Positions 36,699 to 45,764 of a DNA stretch of 64,000 nucleotides are shown here, one piece after another. This stretch comes from Piscinibacter sp. HJYY11 (GTDB taxonomy: Bacteria; Pseudomonadota; Gammaproteobacteria; Burkholderiales; Burkholderiaceae_C), in the NCBI RefSeq assembly GCF_016735515.1, contig NZ_JAERQZ010000001.1:3522746-3586745 (forward strand), written 5' to 3'. The notes beneath the pieces were generated by a model. The model made no database searches and had not been told where the DNA came from. It saw only the letters and a list, made by a program, of their open reading frames with translations. Position 1 is the stretch's first letter; every line of letters starts with the position of its first letter. The position numbers and the translations under genes are program-made.

Positions 36699-37441
36699 GC
36701 GCCGGCTCCGCTGCTGCGCAGGTGCAGGTCGAAGTCACGGCACAGCGAGACGACGGTGTCGTTCTCGGGCAGGCGCGCGCCGTAGACGGCCACCTGCCAG
36801 GCCTGCACCAGGCGTCCGAAATAGGCGCTGCGCTCCGGGGCGAGGCGGCGTGCGGCCAGCGCCAGGCATTCGCCTTCGGTGCTGGCGGCGCGGATCGGCA
36901 CCTGGTGCTGGTGCACCAGCCGCGACAGGGCGCCGCGGTACAGCAGCGACAGCGCAGCACGGTGCTCGCCCTTCTGCCACAGCGCAGCCGCCGCTTCGCC
37001 GATGCGATCGGGCAGGCTCTCGGGCCGGATGTCGAGGTCGCGCACATGGCTGGGCAGGGCACCGGCGGCCGTGCCCTTCACCGCCCCGGCGCGCACGCGG
37101 ATCCAGTGGCGCAGGCCGACCAGGAGCAGGGCCACCATCACGAGCCCGACCACCCACACCGCCACGCGGCCCGCCTCGGTGAGCCAGCGCGAGAAGTTGC
37201 GCAGCCACGCCCAGGCGCTGTCGTCCTTGGGCGTCTCCTTCTTCTTGTCGGCCGTGTTGCGGTCCTTGAAGCGCAGCGTCTTCTGCAGGCGCTTGCCCGA
37301 GAGGCTCGGGTCCTGCTGCAGCTCGGCGACCTCGCGGCGCACCTGCTCGCGCGTGGGCGCGGAGGCGGCGTCTGCCGCATGGGCCGGGCCGGCCAGCAGG
37401 GCAGCGCTCAGGAGCACCGCTGCGATCGCCTCAGAACGCAC
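36695..37441 (-). CDS. DUF4129 domain protein
   Basis: A 248-residue membrane protein starting with GTG at 37441, inside the end of the preceding gene (11-base overlap). This start is chosen because it opens a signal peptide ending AHAADA. A transmembrane helix lies at about 82-103. The C-terminal ~100 residues, with WQKGEHRAALSLLYRGALSRLV and TEGECLALA, form a DUF4129 domain typical of MoxR-linked clusters. It overlaps the DUF4350 start by four bases. Function is unknown; it is likely a structural partner of the neighbouring membrane proteins. Confidence 0.82.
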   Translation of the reverse strand: MRSEAIAAVLLSAALLAGPAHAADAASAPTREQVRREVAELQQDPSLSGKRLQKTLRFKDRNTADKKKETPKDDSAWAWLRNFSRWLTEAGRVAVWVVGLVMVALLLVGLRHWIRVRAGAVKGTAAGALPSHVRDLDIRPESLPDRIGEAAAALWQKGEHRAALSLLYRGALSRLVHQHQVPIRAASTEGECLALAARRLAPERSAYFGRLVQAWQVAVYGARLPENDTVVSLCRDFDLHLRSSGAGA

Positions 37442-38168
37442 GGCGGAACTCCTGCTCGATGTCCCAGGCCTCGAGCTGCACGCGGCGGTTGAGGTACATC
37501 GCAAAACCCGCGGCCACGTAGAAGGGCTCGAGCAGCGCGACGACCGCCGCGTAGACGCCGGCGGTGCACAGCGAGGCAAGGACGCTGTCGTCTTGACCGC
37601 GGCCCGCCATCCAGTTGAGGACGTCGCCGCGCAGCTCCTCGGGCGCGAACCACAGCGCCAATGCCAGCGTGCCGAAGGTGAGCGAGGTGGTGATGCAGGA
37701 AAAGGCGATCTGCATGCCGAGCGCTGCGCCCCGCTGCTGGCGCAGCAGCTGCTTGCGGCGTTGCCGGCGCGCCGTGCCCCGCTGGCCTTCGAGCTGGTAG
37801 ATCGGCTGCGTGAAGGCCCGCCAGGGCGAGAACCGCCGCCAGAGCAGCGTGGTGATGAGCTGCCCACCCCACACGCTGCCCTTGGCCGCCCACAGGTCGG
37901 CAAAGCCGGTCGCCTGCCCGAACACCGCCCGCGACAGCACGAAGAGGATGCTGCGGTCCAGCCAGGGCTTGAGCCAGAAGATCAGCACGGGCGGAAGCCA
38001 GGGCGAGACCTCCACCGTCGCCAGCGCCAGCAACGCGAACACGAGGTACAGCGGCAGCCAGGTGCGCCAGAGCGAGCGGGCATGGGCCTGCACCAGGCGC
38101 ACTCCCAGGTCCGACGCCTCCCACATGGGCCGCGGCCGCAGCTCCACCGCGATCGCATCAACCTGCAT
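37431..38168 (-). CDS. Multi-pass membrane protein of MoxR cluster
   Basis: A 245-residue integral membrane protein without a family name I can give. About five to six hydrophobic helices are visible, including WLPLYLVFALLALATVEV, MQIAFSCITTSLTFGTLALALWF and VYAAVVALLEPFYVAAGFAMYL. A basic loop QRGTARRQRRKQLLRQQRG separates them. Its ATG overlaps the SpoIIM gene end by 11 bases, and its own end overlaps the DUF4129 start by 11 bases. A protein in this place is frequent in betaproteobacterial MoxR operons. Confidence 0.75.
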   Translation of the reverse strand: MQVDAIAVELRPRPMWEASDLGVRLVQAHARSLWRTWLPLYLVFALLALATVEVSPWLPPVLIFWLKPWLDRSILFVLSRAVFGQATGFADLWAAKGSVWGGQLITTLLWRRFSPWRAFTQPIYQLEGQRGTARRQRRKQLLRQQRGAALGMQIAFSCITTSLTFGTLALALWFAPEELRGDVLNWMAGRGQDDSVLASLCTAGVYAAVVALLEPFYVAAGFAMYLNRRVQLEAWDIEQEFRRAF

Positions 38169-39216
38169 GCGTGCTCCCGGCGGCCGGTGCCGGCGCGCGG
38201 GCCGGCCGGCCCTGCAGGCCGAGGTAGGCGAAGACCAGCGCCCAGCACGCCGCCCCCACGCCGTACTTCACCTCCGCAGGCACCCAGCGGGCCGACGACC
38301 AGAAGGCCTCGATCGCGGCGGCGATGACGAGCATGCCGATCACGCCGTAGACGACCACGATGGCCTCGGCCGCCGCCCGGCGCAGCGCTTCCAGCCGCTT
38401 GTAGCGGCCCGGCGCGAGCAGTGCGTGCCCGAGCTGCAGGCCGGCCGCACCGGCCAGCACGATGGCCGTGAGCTCGAAGGCGCCGTGCGTGACGACGAAG
38501 GACCAGAAGTTCTCGACGTGGCCGCGCCCGGTCAGGTAGCCGGCGATGCCGCCGAGCATCACGCCATTGAAGACCATGAAGAAGATCGCCCCGAGCCCGA
38601 AGAAGATGCCCCCCGCGAAGCACTGGAAGCCGATGCCGATGTTGTGCATCACATAGTGGCCGAACATGGCCCAGTCGGTCTCGGCGCTGCGCGTGCGGCC
38701 GATCGCATGCTCGCTGCTGCTGTACATCTGGTCGAACTGCTGGGCCTGCTCGGCGCTGGTGATGTGCAGGATGAACCCCGGGTCGGCCCAGCAGGCCAGG
38801 CCCGCCGCGACGGCCGGCACGAGGAACAGCAGCGTGGCCGCCAGCAGGTGCCAGCGCTGGTGCCGCACCGCCTGCGGGAAGTCGATCAGCACCAGCTGGC
38901 GCAGCCGGGCGATGCCGTAGTCGTGGCGGCGGTAGATCAGGCGGTGCGCGCGTTGCGTCAGCAGCTCCAGGCGCTGCGTCAGGTGGATGGGGTAGGCGCG
39001 GGCCTGCGACAAGGCGAGGTGCTCGCAGGCGCGGCGGTAGAGCTCGGTGAGGCGCGCGCCGTCCAGCGGCCGGGGCTTGCCGGCGGACTTGGGTGGCTTG
39101 CCCTTCTCGTTGCCGCCTTTCGCTTTGTCTCGCCCCCGCTTTTCGGCACGGTCGAGCGTCTGCTCGAGCTCATCCCACAGCGGTGCGTTCTGGGCTTCGA
39201 AGAGGCGAGGTGTCAT
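38158..39216 (-). CDS. SpoIIM-family (stage II sporulation M-like) membrane protein
   Basis: A 352-residue protein with a charged N-terminal ~75 residues (Lys/Gly-rich linker) and helical segment ARAYPIHLTQRLELLTQRAHRLIY. A C-terminal membrane part of about six helices follows (130-340). HNIGIGFQCFAGGIFFGLGAIFFMVFNGVMLG and HGAFELTAIVLAGAAGL match the SpoIIM/DUF95 family. In non-sporulating bacteria these proteins accompany MoxR and RDD genes; a transport or assembly role is presumed. The start at 39216 overlaps the RDD gene stop (ATGA). Confidence 0.88.
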   Translation of the reverse strand: MTPRLFEAQNAPLWDELEQTLDRAEKRGRDKAKGGNEKGKPPKSAGKPRPLDGARLTELYRRACEHLALSQARAYPIHLTQRLELLTQRAHRLIYRRHDYGIARLRQLVLIDFPQAVRHQRWHLLAATLLFLVPAVAAGLACWADPGFILHITSAEQAQQFDQMYSSSEHAIGRTRSAETDWAMFGHYVMHNIGIGFQCFAGGIFFGLGAIFFMVFNGVMLGGIAGYLTGRGHVENFWSFVVTHGAFELTAIVLAGAAGLQLGHALLAPGRYKRLEALRRAAAEAIVVVYGVIGMLVIAAAIEAFWSSARWVPAEVKYGVGAACWALVFAYLGLQGRPARAPAPAAGSTHAG

Positions 39217-39977
39217 CGGCGGCCTCCGGTATCGCGGTTGCCCACCAGCCACTGCGCCACGCCGAGCAGACGGCCGGTGGCGTCGCCGCCCTGGCCCGGC
39301 GTGACCGAGCGCGCGAGCTGCGCCAGCTCGTCGAGCCGTGCCGGCGTGAGCCGCTTCGCGCGCCCGGCCCAGGCGACGATGGCCGCCTGCTCGCGCGGGG
39401 CCAGCGGGCGCACCGGCGCGGTGGCGGGGGCATCGGGCAGCTGGCCGTGCAGGGCCACGGTGTCGTCATAGACCACCAGCGTGCCGGCGGCGAGGTCGCC
39501 CAGGCGCTTGAAGTCGCGCCGCAGCAGCATGGTCAGGAGGCCGCTGGCATAGAGGAAGGGGAAGAAATCGGCCGCCCGCAGCAGGTTGCGCGTGATGGCG
39601 GCGGCAGGCGTGACGGGCAGGCCCGAGTCCATCACCACCTGCAGGCCGAAGATGCGCTTGCCGGGTGTCGCGCCCGAGCCCGTCAGCTCGAAGAACACCG
39701 GGTAGAACCACTCCAGCAGGAAGTAGCTCACCAGCAGCAGGCCCTGGCCCATGCCGCCGAGCGGGATCGCGGCGATCGACAGCACCATGAAGACCCCGAA
39801 GCGCACGCCCAGGTCGACCAGGTAGGCGAGCGCACGGGGTGCGGCGCCGGCGGGGCGCAGCGACAGGGCGATGCCCTCCGGCGTCTCGGCGGTGTACAGC
39901 GTGTCGAGGGACACGACGGCCTGGTGCTCGGCAGACACGTGTTGCACGTGTGGTGTGCGCCTCCCCGCGCATGGCAT
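39213..39977 (-). CDS. RDD family membrane protein
   Basis: A protein of up to 254 residues with the RDD membrane domain (about 45-170): RALAYLVDLGVRFGVFMV supplies the Arg-Asp pair. GATPGKRIFGLQVVMDSG and RNLLRAADFFPFLYASGL complete the three-helix family core, and DFKRLGDLAAGTLVVYDD ends it. A cytoplasmic tail of ~75 residues follows. Starts are ambiguous: the ATG at 39977 or GTG codons shortly downstream, since most relatives begin near LDTLYTAETPEGI. It is the first gene of the seven-gene leftward operon and is divergent from the FAD oxidase gene. Confidence 0.88.
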   Translation of the reverse strand: MPCAGRRTPHVQHVSAEHQAVVSLDTLYTAETPEGIALSLRPAGAAPRALAYLVDLGVRFGVFMVLSIAAIPLGGMGQGLLLVSYFLLEWFYPVFFELTGSGATPGKRIFGLQVVMDSGLPVTPAAAITRNLLRAADFFPFLYASGLLTMLLRRDFKRLGDLAAGTLVVYDDTVALHGQLPDAPATAPVRPLAPREQAAIVAWAGRAKRLTPARLDELAQLARSVTPGQGGDATGRLLGVAQWLVGNRDTGGRR

Positions 39978-40059
39978 TGGTTTGCGGGCGGATTCTAGGG
40001 GGCGCCTTTCCCCGGGAAGCGCAGAATCGGTGCATTCGATCTGTCGTTGGAGCCTGCCC

Positions 40060-41478
40060 GTGAATGCCCCGCTTCCTTCCCATGTGCTGCCGCCAATGGA
40101 GCGCCGCCCGGTGCCGCCCGAGATGCACGAGGCCTTGCGCGCGCGCTTCGGCGAGCGCTGCTCGGCCGCGCTCGCGGTGCGCGAGCAGCATGGCCGCGAC
40201 GAGTCGCCGTTCGACGTGCCGCCGCCCGACCTCGTCGTCTACTGCGAGAGCACGGAGGACGTGGCCTTCGTCGTGAAGCAGGCCGATGCGCACGCGGTGC
40301 CGGTCATTCCCTTCGGCGTGGGCTCCTCGCTCGAAGGCCACCTGCTCGCGGTGCAGGGTGGGGTGAGCATCGACCTCTCGCGCATGCAGAAGATCGTGTC
40401 GCTGCAGCCCGACGACCTCACGGTGACGGTGCAGCCCGGCGTGACGCGTACCCAGCTCAACAACGAGATCCGCCACAGCGGCCTCTTCTTCCCCATCGAC
40501 CCCGGTGCCGACGCGAGCCTCGGCGGCATGACCGCCACCCGCGCCAGCGGCACCAATGCCGTGCGCTACGGCACGATGCGCGAAAACGTGCTGGGCCTGA
40601 CCGTCGTCACGCCGCAGGGCGAGGTGATCCGCACCGGCACGCGGGCGCGCAAGTCGAGCGCCGGCTACGACCTCACGCGGCTGATGGTGGGCAGCGAAGG
40701 CACGCTGGGCGTGATGACCGAGATCACGCTGCGCCTGTACCCCTTGCCCGAGGCCGTGCTGGCGGCGGTGTGCACCTTCCCGACCGTGGACGCGGCGGTG
40801 CGCACCACGATCCAGGTCATCCAGCTCGGCGTGCCCATCGCGCGCTGCGAGCTGCTCGATGCGAACACCGTGCGCGCCGTCAACAAGCGCGACAAGCTGG
40901 GCCTGACCGAGGCGCCGATGCTGCTGATGGAATTCCACGGCAGCGACGCGGCCGTGGCCGAACAGTCGGCCACCGTGCAGGCGATTGCCGACGAGCTGGG
41001 CGGCCAGGGCTTCGAATGGGCCACCACGCCCGAAGCGCGCACGCGCCTGTGGGCGGCGCGTCACCATGCCTACCTCTCGGCCCTGCAGACCAAGCCGGGC
41101 TGCCGCGCGGTGACCACCGACACCTGCGTGCCCATCTCGCGCCTGGCCGACTGCATCAACGACAGCGTGGCCGAGGTCGAGGCGAGCGGGCTGTCGTATT
41201 TCCTGGTCGGCCATGTGGGCGACGGCAACTTCCACATGGGCTACCTGGTCGACCCGACCATCCCGGCCGAGCGCGACCTGGCCGAGCAGCTCAACCACCA
41301 GCTGGTGCAGCGTGCGCTCAAGGTGGGCGGCACCTGCACCGGCGAGCATGGCGTGGGGCTGCACAAGCAGGGATTCCTCGTCGAAGAAACCGGGGAGGGC
41401 GCCGTCTCGATGATGCGGACACTGAAGCAGGCGCTGGACCCGAAGAACATCATGAACCCTGGAAAGATCTTCAGTTAG
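40060..41478 (+). CDS. FAD-linked D-lactate/glycolate dehydrogenase
   Basis: A 472-residue flavoprotein of the VAO/GlcD family, likely a respiratory D-lactate or 2-hydroxyacid dehydrogenase. The FAD-binding PCMH domain (about 45-225) has VIPFGVGSSLEGHLLAVQGGVSIDLSRM, GADASLGGMTATRASGTNAVRYGTMRENV and GSEGTLGVMTEITLRL. The C-terminal domain has GHVGDGNFHMG and CTGEHGVGLHKQGFL. GTG at 40060 with GGAG eight bases upstream is the best start; an ATG at 40096 is possible. It ends 31 bases before rsmB. Confidence 0.9.
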   Translation: MNAPLPSHVLPPMERRPVPPEMHEALRARFGERCSAALAVREQHGRDESPFDVPPPDLVVYCESTEDVAFVVKQADAHAVPVIPFGVGSSLEGHLLAVQGGVSIDLSRMQKIVSLQPDDLTVTVQPGVTRTQLNNEIRHSGLFFPIDPGADASLGGMTATRASGTNAVRYGTMRENVLGLTVVTPQGEVIRTGTRARKSSAGYDLTRLMVGSEGTLGVMTEITLRLYPLPEAVLAAVCTFPTVDAAVRTTIQVIQLGVPIARCELLDANTVRAVNKRDKLGLTEAPMLLMEFHGSDAAVAEQSATVQAIADELGGQGFEWATTPEARTRLWAARHHAYLSALQTKPGCRAVTTDTCVPISRLADCINDSVAEVEASGLSYFLVGHVGDGNFHMGYLVDPTIPAERDLAEQLNHQLVQRALKVGGTCTGEHGVGLHKQGFLVEETGEGAVSMMRTLKQALDPKNIMNPGKIFS

Positions 41479-41509
41479 CCCGGTCAAACCGCCCTCGTAG
41501 ACTCGGCGG

Positions 41510-42826
41510 GTGAAGTCCCTCCCGCTGTCCCAACTGATCTCCCACACCGCCGACGCCGTGCAGGCCGTGCGCGCCGGCCGGTCGCTCAACGAGGCCCTCG
41601 CGCGTTGCCCCTCCGACGCGCGGCCCGGGGTGCAGGCCTTGTCGTTCGAGGTGCTGCGGCGCCTCGGGGCCGCACAGGCCGTTCGTGCCCGCCTCGCGCC
41701 CAAGACGCCCTCGCCACCCGTCGATGCGCTGCTGCTGACCGCACTGGCGCTGCTGTGGCCCGGTGCCCAGGACGGCGCCCGCTACGAGCCGCACACGGTG
41801 GTCGACCAGGCGGTCGATGCCGCCAAGCGCCGCTCGCAGTCGAGCGCCCCCTTCATCAATGCGGTGCTTCGCCGTTTTTTGCGCGAGCGCGAGGCGCTGG
41901 TGAAGGCCGCCGAGGCCGACCCGGTCGCCCACCACAACCACCCGCGCTGGTGGATCGACCGGCTTCGCGCCGACTGGCCTGCGCAATGGGAGTCGGTGCT
42001 GGCGGCGAACAACCACCACCCGCCGATGGCCTTGCGGGTGAACACCCGCCGCGGATCGGTCGAGGCCTACCGTGAGCGCTTGCGGCAGGCCGGCATCGCC
42101 GCGCGGCCGGCGGGCGCGCAGGGGCTGCTGCTCGGCTCGCCGGTGCCGGTGCAGCAGCTGCCCGGCTTCGCCGACGGCGACGTGTCGGTCCAGGACAGCG
42201 CCGCCCAGCTGGCCGCGCCCTTGCTGATCGGCCCGGGCCTCCCGCCCGGTGCCCGCGTGCTCGACGCCTGCGCCGCCCCGGGGGGCAAGACGGCGCACCT
42301 GCTCGAGCTGGCCGAGCTTGACGTGCTGGCCCTCGACGCCGACCCGGTGCGCCTCGAACGGGTGCACGACACCCTGCGGCGGCTGGGCCTGGCGGCTCGC
42401 AGCGTGGCCGCCGATGCCCGCCGGCCGGACAGCTGGTGGGACGGCCAGCCCTTCGACGCCATCCTGCTCGACGCACCGTGCAGCGCGTCCGGCATCGTGC
42501 GCCGCCATCCCGACGTGCGCTGGCTTCGCCGCGACAGCGACATCCCCGCCCTGGCCCGCACCCAGGGCGAACTGCTCGACGCGCTGTGGCCCCTGCTCAA
42601 GCCGGGTGGGCGCTTGCTTTACTGCACGTGCTCGGTCTTCAAGGCAGAAGGCCAGCAGGTGATCGACGCTTTTTTGCAACGCCGGGGGGCGGCAGATGCC
42701 GCGCTGCAGCCGACTGCGCCCGGCCACCTGCTGCCGCTGCCCGACAATTCGGACAACGGCGCGGCGCCCGCTTCAGGTGCATCGCCAGACGGCTTTTTCT
42801 ACGCTCTGCTGGCCAAGGCTCCCTGA
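41510..42826 (+). CDS. rsmB: 16S rRNA m5C967 methyltransferase
   Basis: A 438-residue enzyme that methylates C967 of 16S rRNA. An N-terminal NusB-like domain (about 1-140, RRSQSSAPFINAVLRRFLR) is followed by a Rossmann methyltransferase domain with the SAM motif VLDACAAPGGKTAHLLEL. Two conserved cysteines are in DAPCSASGIVRRHPD and YCTCSVFKAEGQ. Start is GTG at 41510. It begins the conserved rsmB-DUF4390-ntrY-ntrX run; the DUF4390 frame opens three bases after its stop. Confidence 0.95.
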   Translation: MKSLPLSQLISHTADAVQAVRAGRSLNEALARCPSDARPGVQALSFEVLRRLGAAQAVRARLAPKTPSPPVDALLLTALALLWPGAQDGARYEPHTVVDQAVDAAKRRSQSSAPFINAVLRRFLREREALVKAAEADPVAHHNHPRWWIDRLRADWPAQWESVLAANNHHPPMALRVNTRRGSVEAYRERLRQAGIAARPAGAQGLLLGSPVPVQQLPGFADGDVSVQDSAAQLAAPLLIGPGLPPGARVLDACAAPGGKTAHLLELAELDVLALDADPVRLERVHDTLRRLGLAARSVAADARRPDSWWDGQPFDAILLDAPCSASGIVRRHPDVRWLRRDSDIPALARTQGELLDALWPLLKPGGRLLYCTCSVFKAEGQQVIDAFLQRRGAADAALQPTAPGHLLPLPDNSDNGAAPASGASPDGFFYALLAKAP

Positions 42827-42829
42827 CTT

Positions 42830-43447
42830 TTGCGCTGCGCCCGACCCACCCGCACCGTTTCTTTGCTGCTGCCTGCCTGGATCCGGTTGCTTGTCGGCTG
42901 GGTGCGCGGTGCGGCCGGGGCAGTGCTGGCCGCGCTGGTCCTCACGCTGGGGGCGGGGGGCGCGGCGCAGGCCGAGCCGGTCACCCTCGACAGCTTCGAG
43001 CTGGCGCGCACCGATGACGGCCTGGTGCTCAGCTTCGCGGCCCGTTTCGAGCTGTCCAAGCCCATCGAGGAGGCCTTGCAGAAGGGCGTGCCGCTCTTCT
43101 TCGTGGCGCAGGCCGAGGTCTTTCGCGACCGCTGGTACTGGACCGACAAGCGCCTGGCCAACGCCACCCGCACCTGGCGCCTGGCCTTCCAGCCGCTGAC
43201 CCGCAAGTACCGCGTCACCTATGGCGGCCTGAGCCAGCACTACGACAACCTGTCGGATGCGCTGGTGGCGGTGAGCCGCAGCGTCAACTGGAAGCTCGTC
43301 GACGCCTCGCAGCTCGATGACGGCAAGGTCTACGTCGAGTTCAGCTACCAGCTCGACACCGCGCAGATGCCGCGCCCGATGCAGATCGGCATCGGTGGCC
43401 AGTCCGACTGGTCGCTCAAGGCTGAGCGCGTCCGCCGGTTGAATTGA
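42830..43447 (+). CDS. DUF4390 exported protein
   Basis: A protein of about 205 residues with an N-terminal hydrophobic export signal (about 12-45, ending GAAQA) and a DUF4390 domain. The domain shows LDSFELARTDDGLVLSFAARFELSKPIEEALQKGVPLFFVAQAEV, RTWRLAFQPLTRKYRVTYGGL and QIGIGGQSDWSLKAERVRRLN. The TTG at 42830 is tentative; a GTG at 42902 is an alternative. The gene is consistently found between rsmB and ntrY in Burkholderiales, but its function is unknown. It ends 20 bases before ntrY. Confidence 0.87.
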   Translation: MRCARPTRTVSLLLPAWIRLLVGWVRGAAGAVLAALVLTLGAGGAAQAEPVTLDSFELARTDDGLVLSFAARFELSKPIEEALQKGVPLFFVAQAEVFRDRWYWTDKRLANATRTWRLAFQPLTRKYRVTYGGLSQHYDNLSDALVAVSRSVNWKLVDASQLDDGKVYVEFSYQLDTAQMPRPMQIGIGGQSDWSLKAERVRRLN

Positions 43448-43466
43448 GCCCCGAAGGCAGTCGACG

Positions 43467-45758
43467 ATGACCAAGGCCACCCGCTGGGCATGGATCATCT
43501 CCCTCGTCGCGGTGACGGGCGCCGGCCTGGTGCTCGTCTTCCTGCTCTCGCTCGCCACCAACAGCCGCGGCCTCTACGAGCGCCACTACGTGTGGCTGTT
43601 CTGGGTCAACGTGGTGGTGGCTTCGCTGCTCGTGCTGGTGATCGGCATCGCCGGCGTGCGGCTCTTCTTGCGCGTGCGGCGGGGCAAGTTCGGCAGCCGC
43701 CTGCTGCTGCGCCTGGCCGCGGTGTTTGCGATGGTGGGCGTGGTGCCGGGCCTGCTGATCTACGTGGTGTCGTACCAGTTCGTCTCGCGCAGCATCGAGA
43801 GCTGGTTCGACGTGAAGGTCGAGGGCGCCCTCGACGCGGGCCTGAGCCTCGGCCGCGGAACGCTCGATGCGCAGGTCAACGACCTCGTCACCAAGACGCG
43901 CCTCGCGGCCGAGCGCCTGAGCGACACACCCAACCCGGTGCCGCCGCTCGCGCTCGAGCGGCTGCGCGAGCAGCTCTTCGCCCAGGAGGTGACGCTGCTC
44001 GGGCCGAGCGGGCAGGTGCTCGTCACCGCCGGTGGGCTGACCGGCGCCGGAGCACCCGAGCGGCCCAGCCCGCTGCTGCTGCGCCAGGCCCGCAGCGCGC
44101 GCATCGTCGGTCAGCTCGAAGGGCTGGACGAAGACACCGCCGCGCAATCCGGCAGCGCGCGCATCCGGGCGCTCGCGCACATGCCGAGCGACAGCATCGC
44201 GCTCGGCTCGCAAGACCGCTTCCTGATGGTGACGCAGCTGCTGCCGAGCGCGATGGTCACGCAGGCGCTGGCCGTGCAGGCGGCCTACCGCGAGTACCAG
44301 CAGCGGGCCTTGGCACGTGATGGTTTGCGCCGCATGTACATCGGCACGCTGACACTCACGCTGATCCTCGCGGTGTTCGGCGCGCTGCTGCTCGCGGTGA
44401 CGCTTGGCAACCAGCTCGCGCGCCCGCTGCTCGTGCTGGCCGAGGGCGTGCGGCAGGTGGCGCGCGGCGACCTCACGCGCAAGCCGGTGTTCGCGTCGAA
44501 AGACGAACTGAGCGGCCTCACCCGATCGTTTGCCGACATGACCGAGCAGCTTTCCGAAGCGCGCTCGCTGGTGCAGCGCAGCCTCGCGCAGCTGGAGGCC
44601 GCACGCACCAACCTGCAGACCATCCTCGACAACCTCACCGCCGGCGTCATCGTGTTCGACCGCGATGGCCACATCGACACCGTGAACCCCGGTGCCACGC
44701 GCATCTTGCGGCTGCCGGTCTCGGCCTACCGGGGCCGCACGCTCGACGAGGTGCCGGGCCTGCAGGAGTTTGCCGCCGCCGTGAAGCAACGCTTCGACCA
44801 GCACCAGGACAGCCCCGAGGCCGGCGAGCGCGACCACTGGCAAGACGCCTTCGACCTGCAGACGGCCGACCGGGTCAATGGCGAGAAGGACGGCGACAAG
44901 ATCACGTTGCTCGTGCGCGGCGCCGCCATGCCCCATGCCGGCCGGCTGATGGTGTTCGACGACATCACCGAGGTGGTGTCGGCCCAGCGTGCCGAGGCGT
45001 GGAGCGAAGTGGCGCGCCGCCTTGCGCACGAGATCAAGAACCCGCTCACGCCCATCCAGCTCTCAGCCGAGCGCCTGCAGCACAAGCTCGAGTCCAAGCT
45101 CGAAGGGTTGGACCAGGCCATGCTCGCGCGCTCGGTGGGCACCATCGTGAACCAGGTGCAGGCGATGAAGCAGCTGGTCAACGAGTTCCGCGACTACGCG
45201 CGCCTGCCGGCCGCCAAGCCACAGGCGCTCGAGCTCAATGCCCTGGCCACCGAGGTGCTCGCGCTCTACGCCACCGCACAGGAGGCGGGCCGCCTCAAGG
45301 CCGAGCTCGCAACCGGGCTGCCGCAGATCATGGGTGACGCGTCGCAGCTGCGACAGGTCATCCACAACCTCGTGCAGAACGCGCTCGACGCCATCGCCGA
45401 TCGGCCCGACGGCTGCATGCGCCTGCGCACCGAGATCGCCCGCACCGAGCAGGGCGAGCTGCGCGCCGTGCGGCTGCAGGTCATCGACAACGGCCCGGGC
45501 TTTTCGGAAAAGGTGCTCAAGCGCGCCTTTGAGCCCTACGTCACGACCAAGACACGCGGCACCGGCCTCGGGCTTGCAGTCGTGAAGAAGATCGCCGACG
45601 AGCACGGCGCCCGCATCCGCCTGTCCAACCTCACCTACACGGGCCCGGGTGGGGCCGAGGTGGCGGGGGCACAAGTTTCGCTATCATTTTCGAAATTTGC
45701 GCCGGCCGACAGCCCTGCAGCTGTTTCTCCAGCACCTCCCGAGGCCAGTGCGCACTGA
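43467..45758 (+). CDS. ntrY: Nitrogen-regulation sensor histidine kinase NtrY
   Basis: A 763-residue membrane histidine kinase. Three or four transmembrane helices lie in the N-terminal ~300 residues (about 10-30, 43-68, 80-103 and 290-312), enclosing a periplasmic domain. HAMP (about 313-365), PAS (about 390-500), HisKA and HATPase domains follow. The phospho-acceptor is H521 in ARRLAHEIKNPLTP. N, G1 and G2 boxes appear as HNLVQNALDAI, DNGPGF and GTGLGLAVVKKI. Its partner is the response regulator seven bases downstream. NtrYX systems respond to nitrogen or redox cues; the signal here is not evident. Confidence 0.94.
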   Translation: MTKATRWAWIISLVAVTGAGLVLVFLLSLATNSRGLYERHYVWLFWVNVVVASLLVLVIGIAGVRLFLRVRRGKFGSRLLLRLAAVFAMVGVVPGLLIYVVSYQFVSRSIESWFDVKVEGALDAGLSLGRGTLDAQVNDLVTKTRLAAERLSDTPNPVPPLALERLREQLFAQEVTLLGPSGQVLVTAGGLTGAGAPERPSPLLLRQARSARIVGQLEGLDEDTAAQSGSARIRALAHMPSDSIALGSQDRFLMVTQLLPSAMVTQALAVQAAYREYQQRALARDGLRRMYIGTLTLTLILAVFGALLLAVTLGNQLARPLLVLAEGVRQVARGDLTRKPVFASKDELSGLTRSFADMTEQLSEARSLVQRSLAQLEAARTNLQTILDNLTAGVIVFDRDGHIDTVNPGATRILRLPVSAYRGRTLDEVPGLQEFAAAVKQRFDQHQDSPEAGERDHWQDAFDLQTADRVNGEKDGDKITLLVRGAAMPHAGRLMVFDDITEVVSAQRAEAWSEVARRLAHEIKNPLTPIQLSAERLQHKLESKLEGLDQAMLARSVGTIVNQVQAMKQLVNEFRDYARLPAAKPQALELNALATEVLALYATAQEAGRLKAELATGLPQIMGDASQLRQVIHNLVQNALDAIADRPDGCMRLRTEIARTEQGELRAVRLQVIDNGPGFSEKVLKRAFEPYVTTKTRGTGLGLAVVKKIADEHGARIRLSNLTYTGPGGAEVAGAQVSLSFSKFAPADSPAAVSPAPPEASAH

Positions 45759-45764
45759 GGATTC

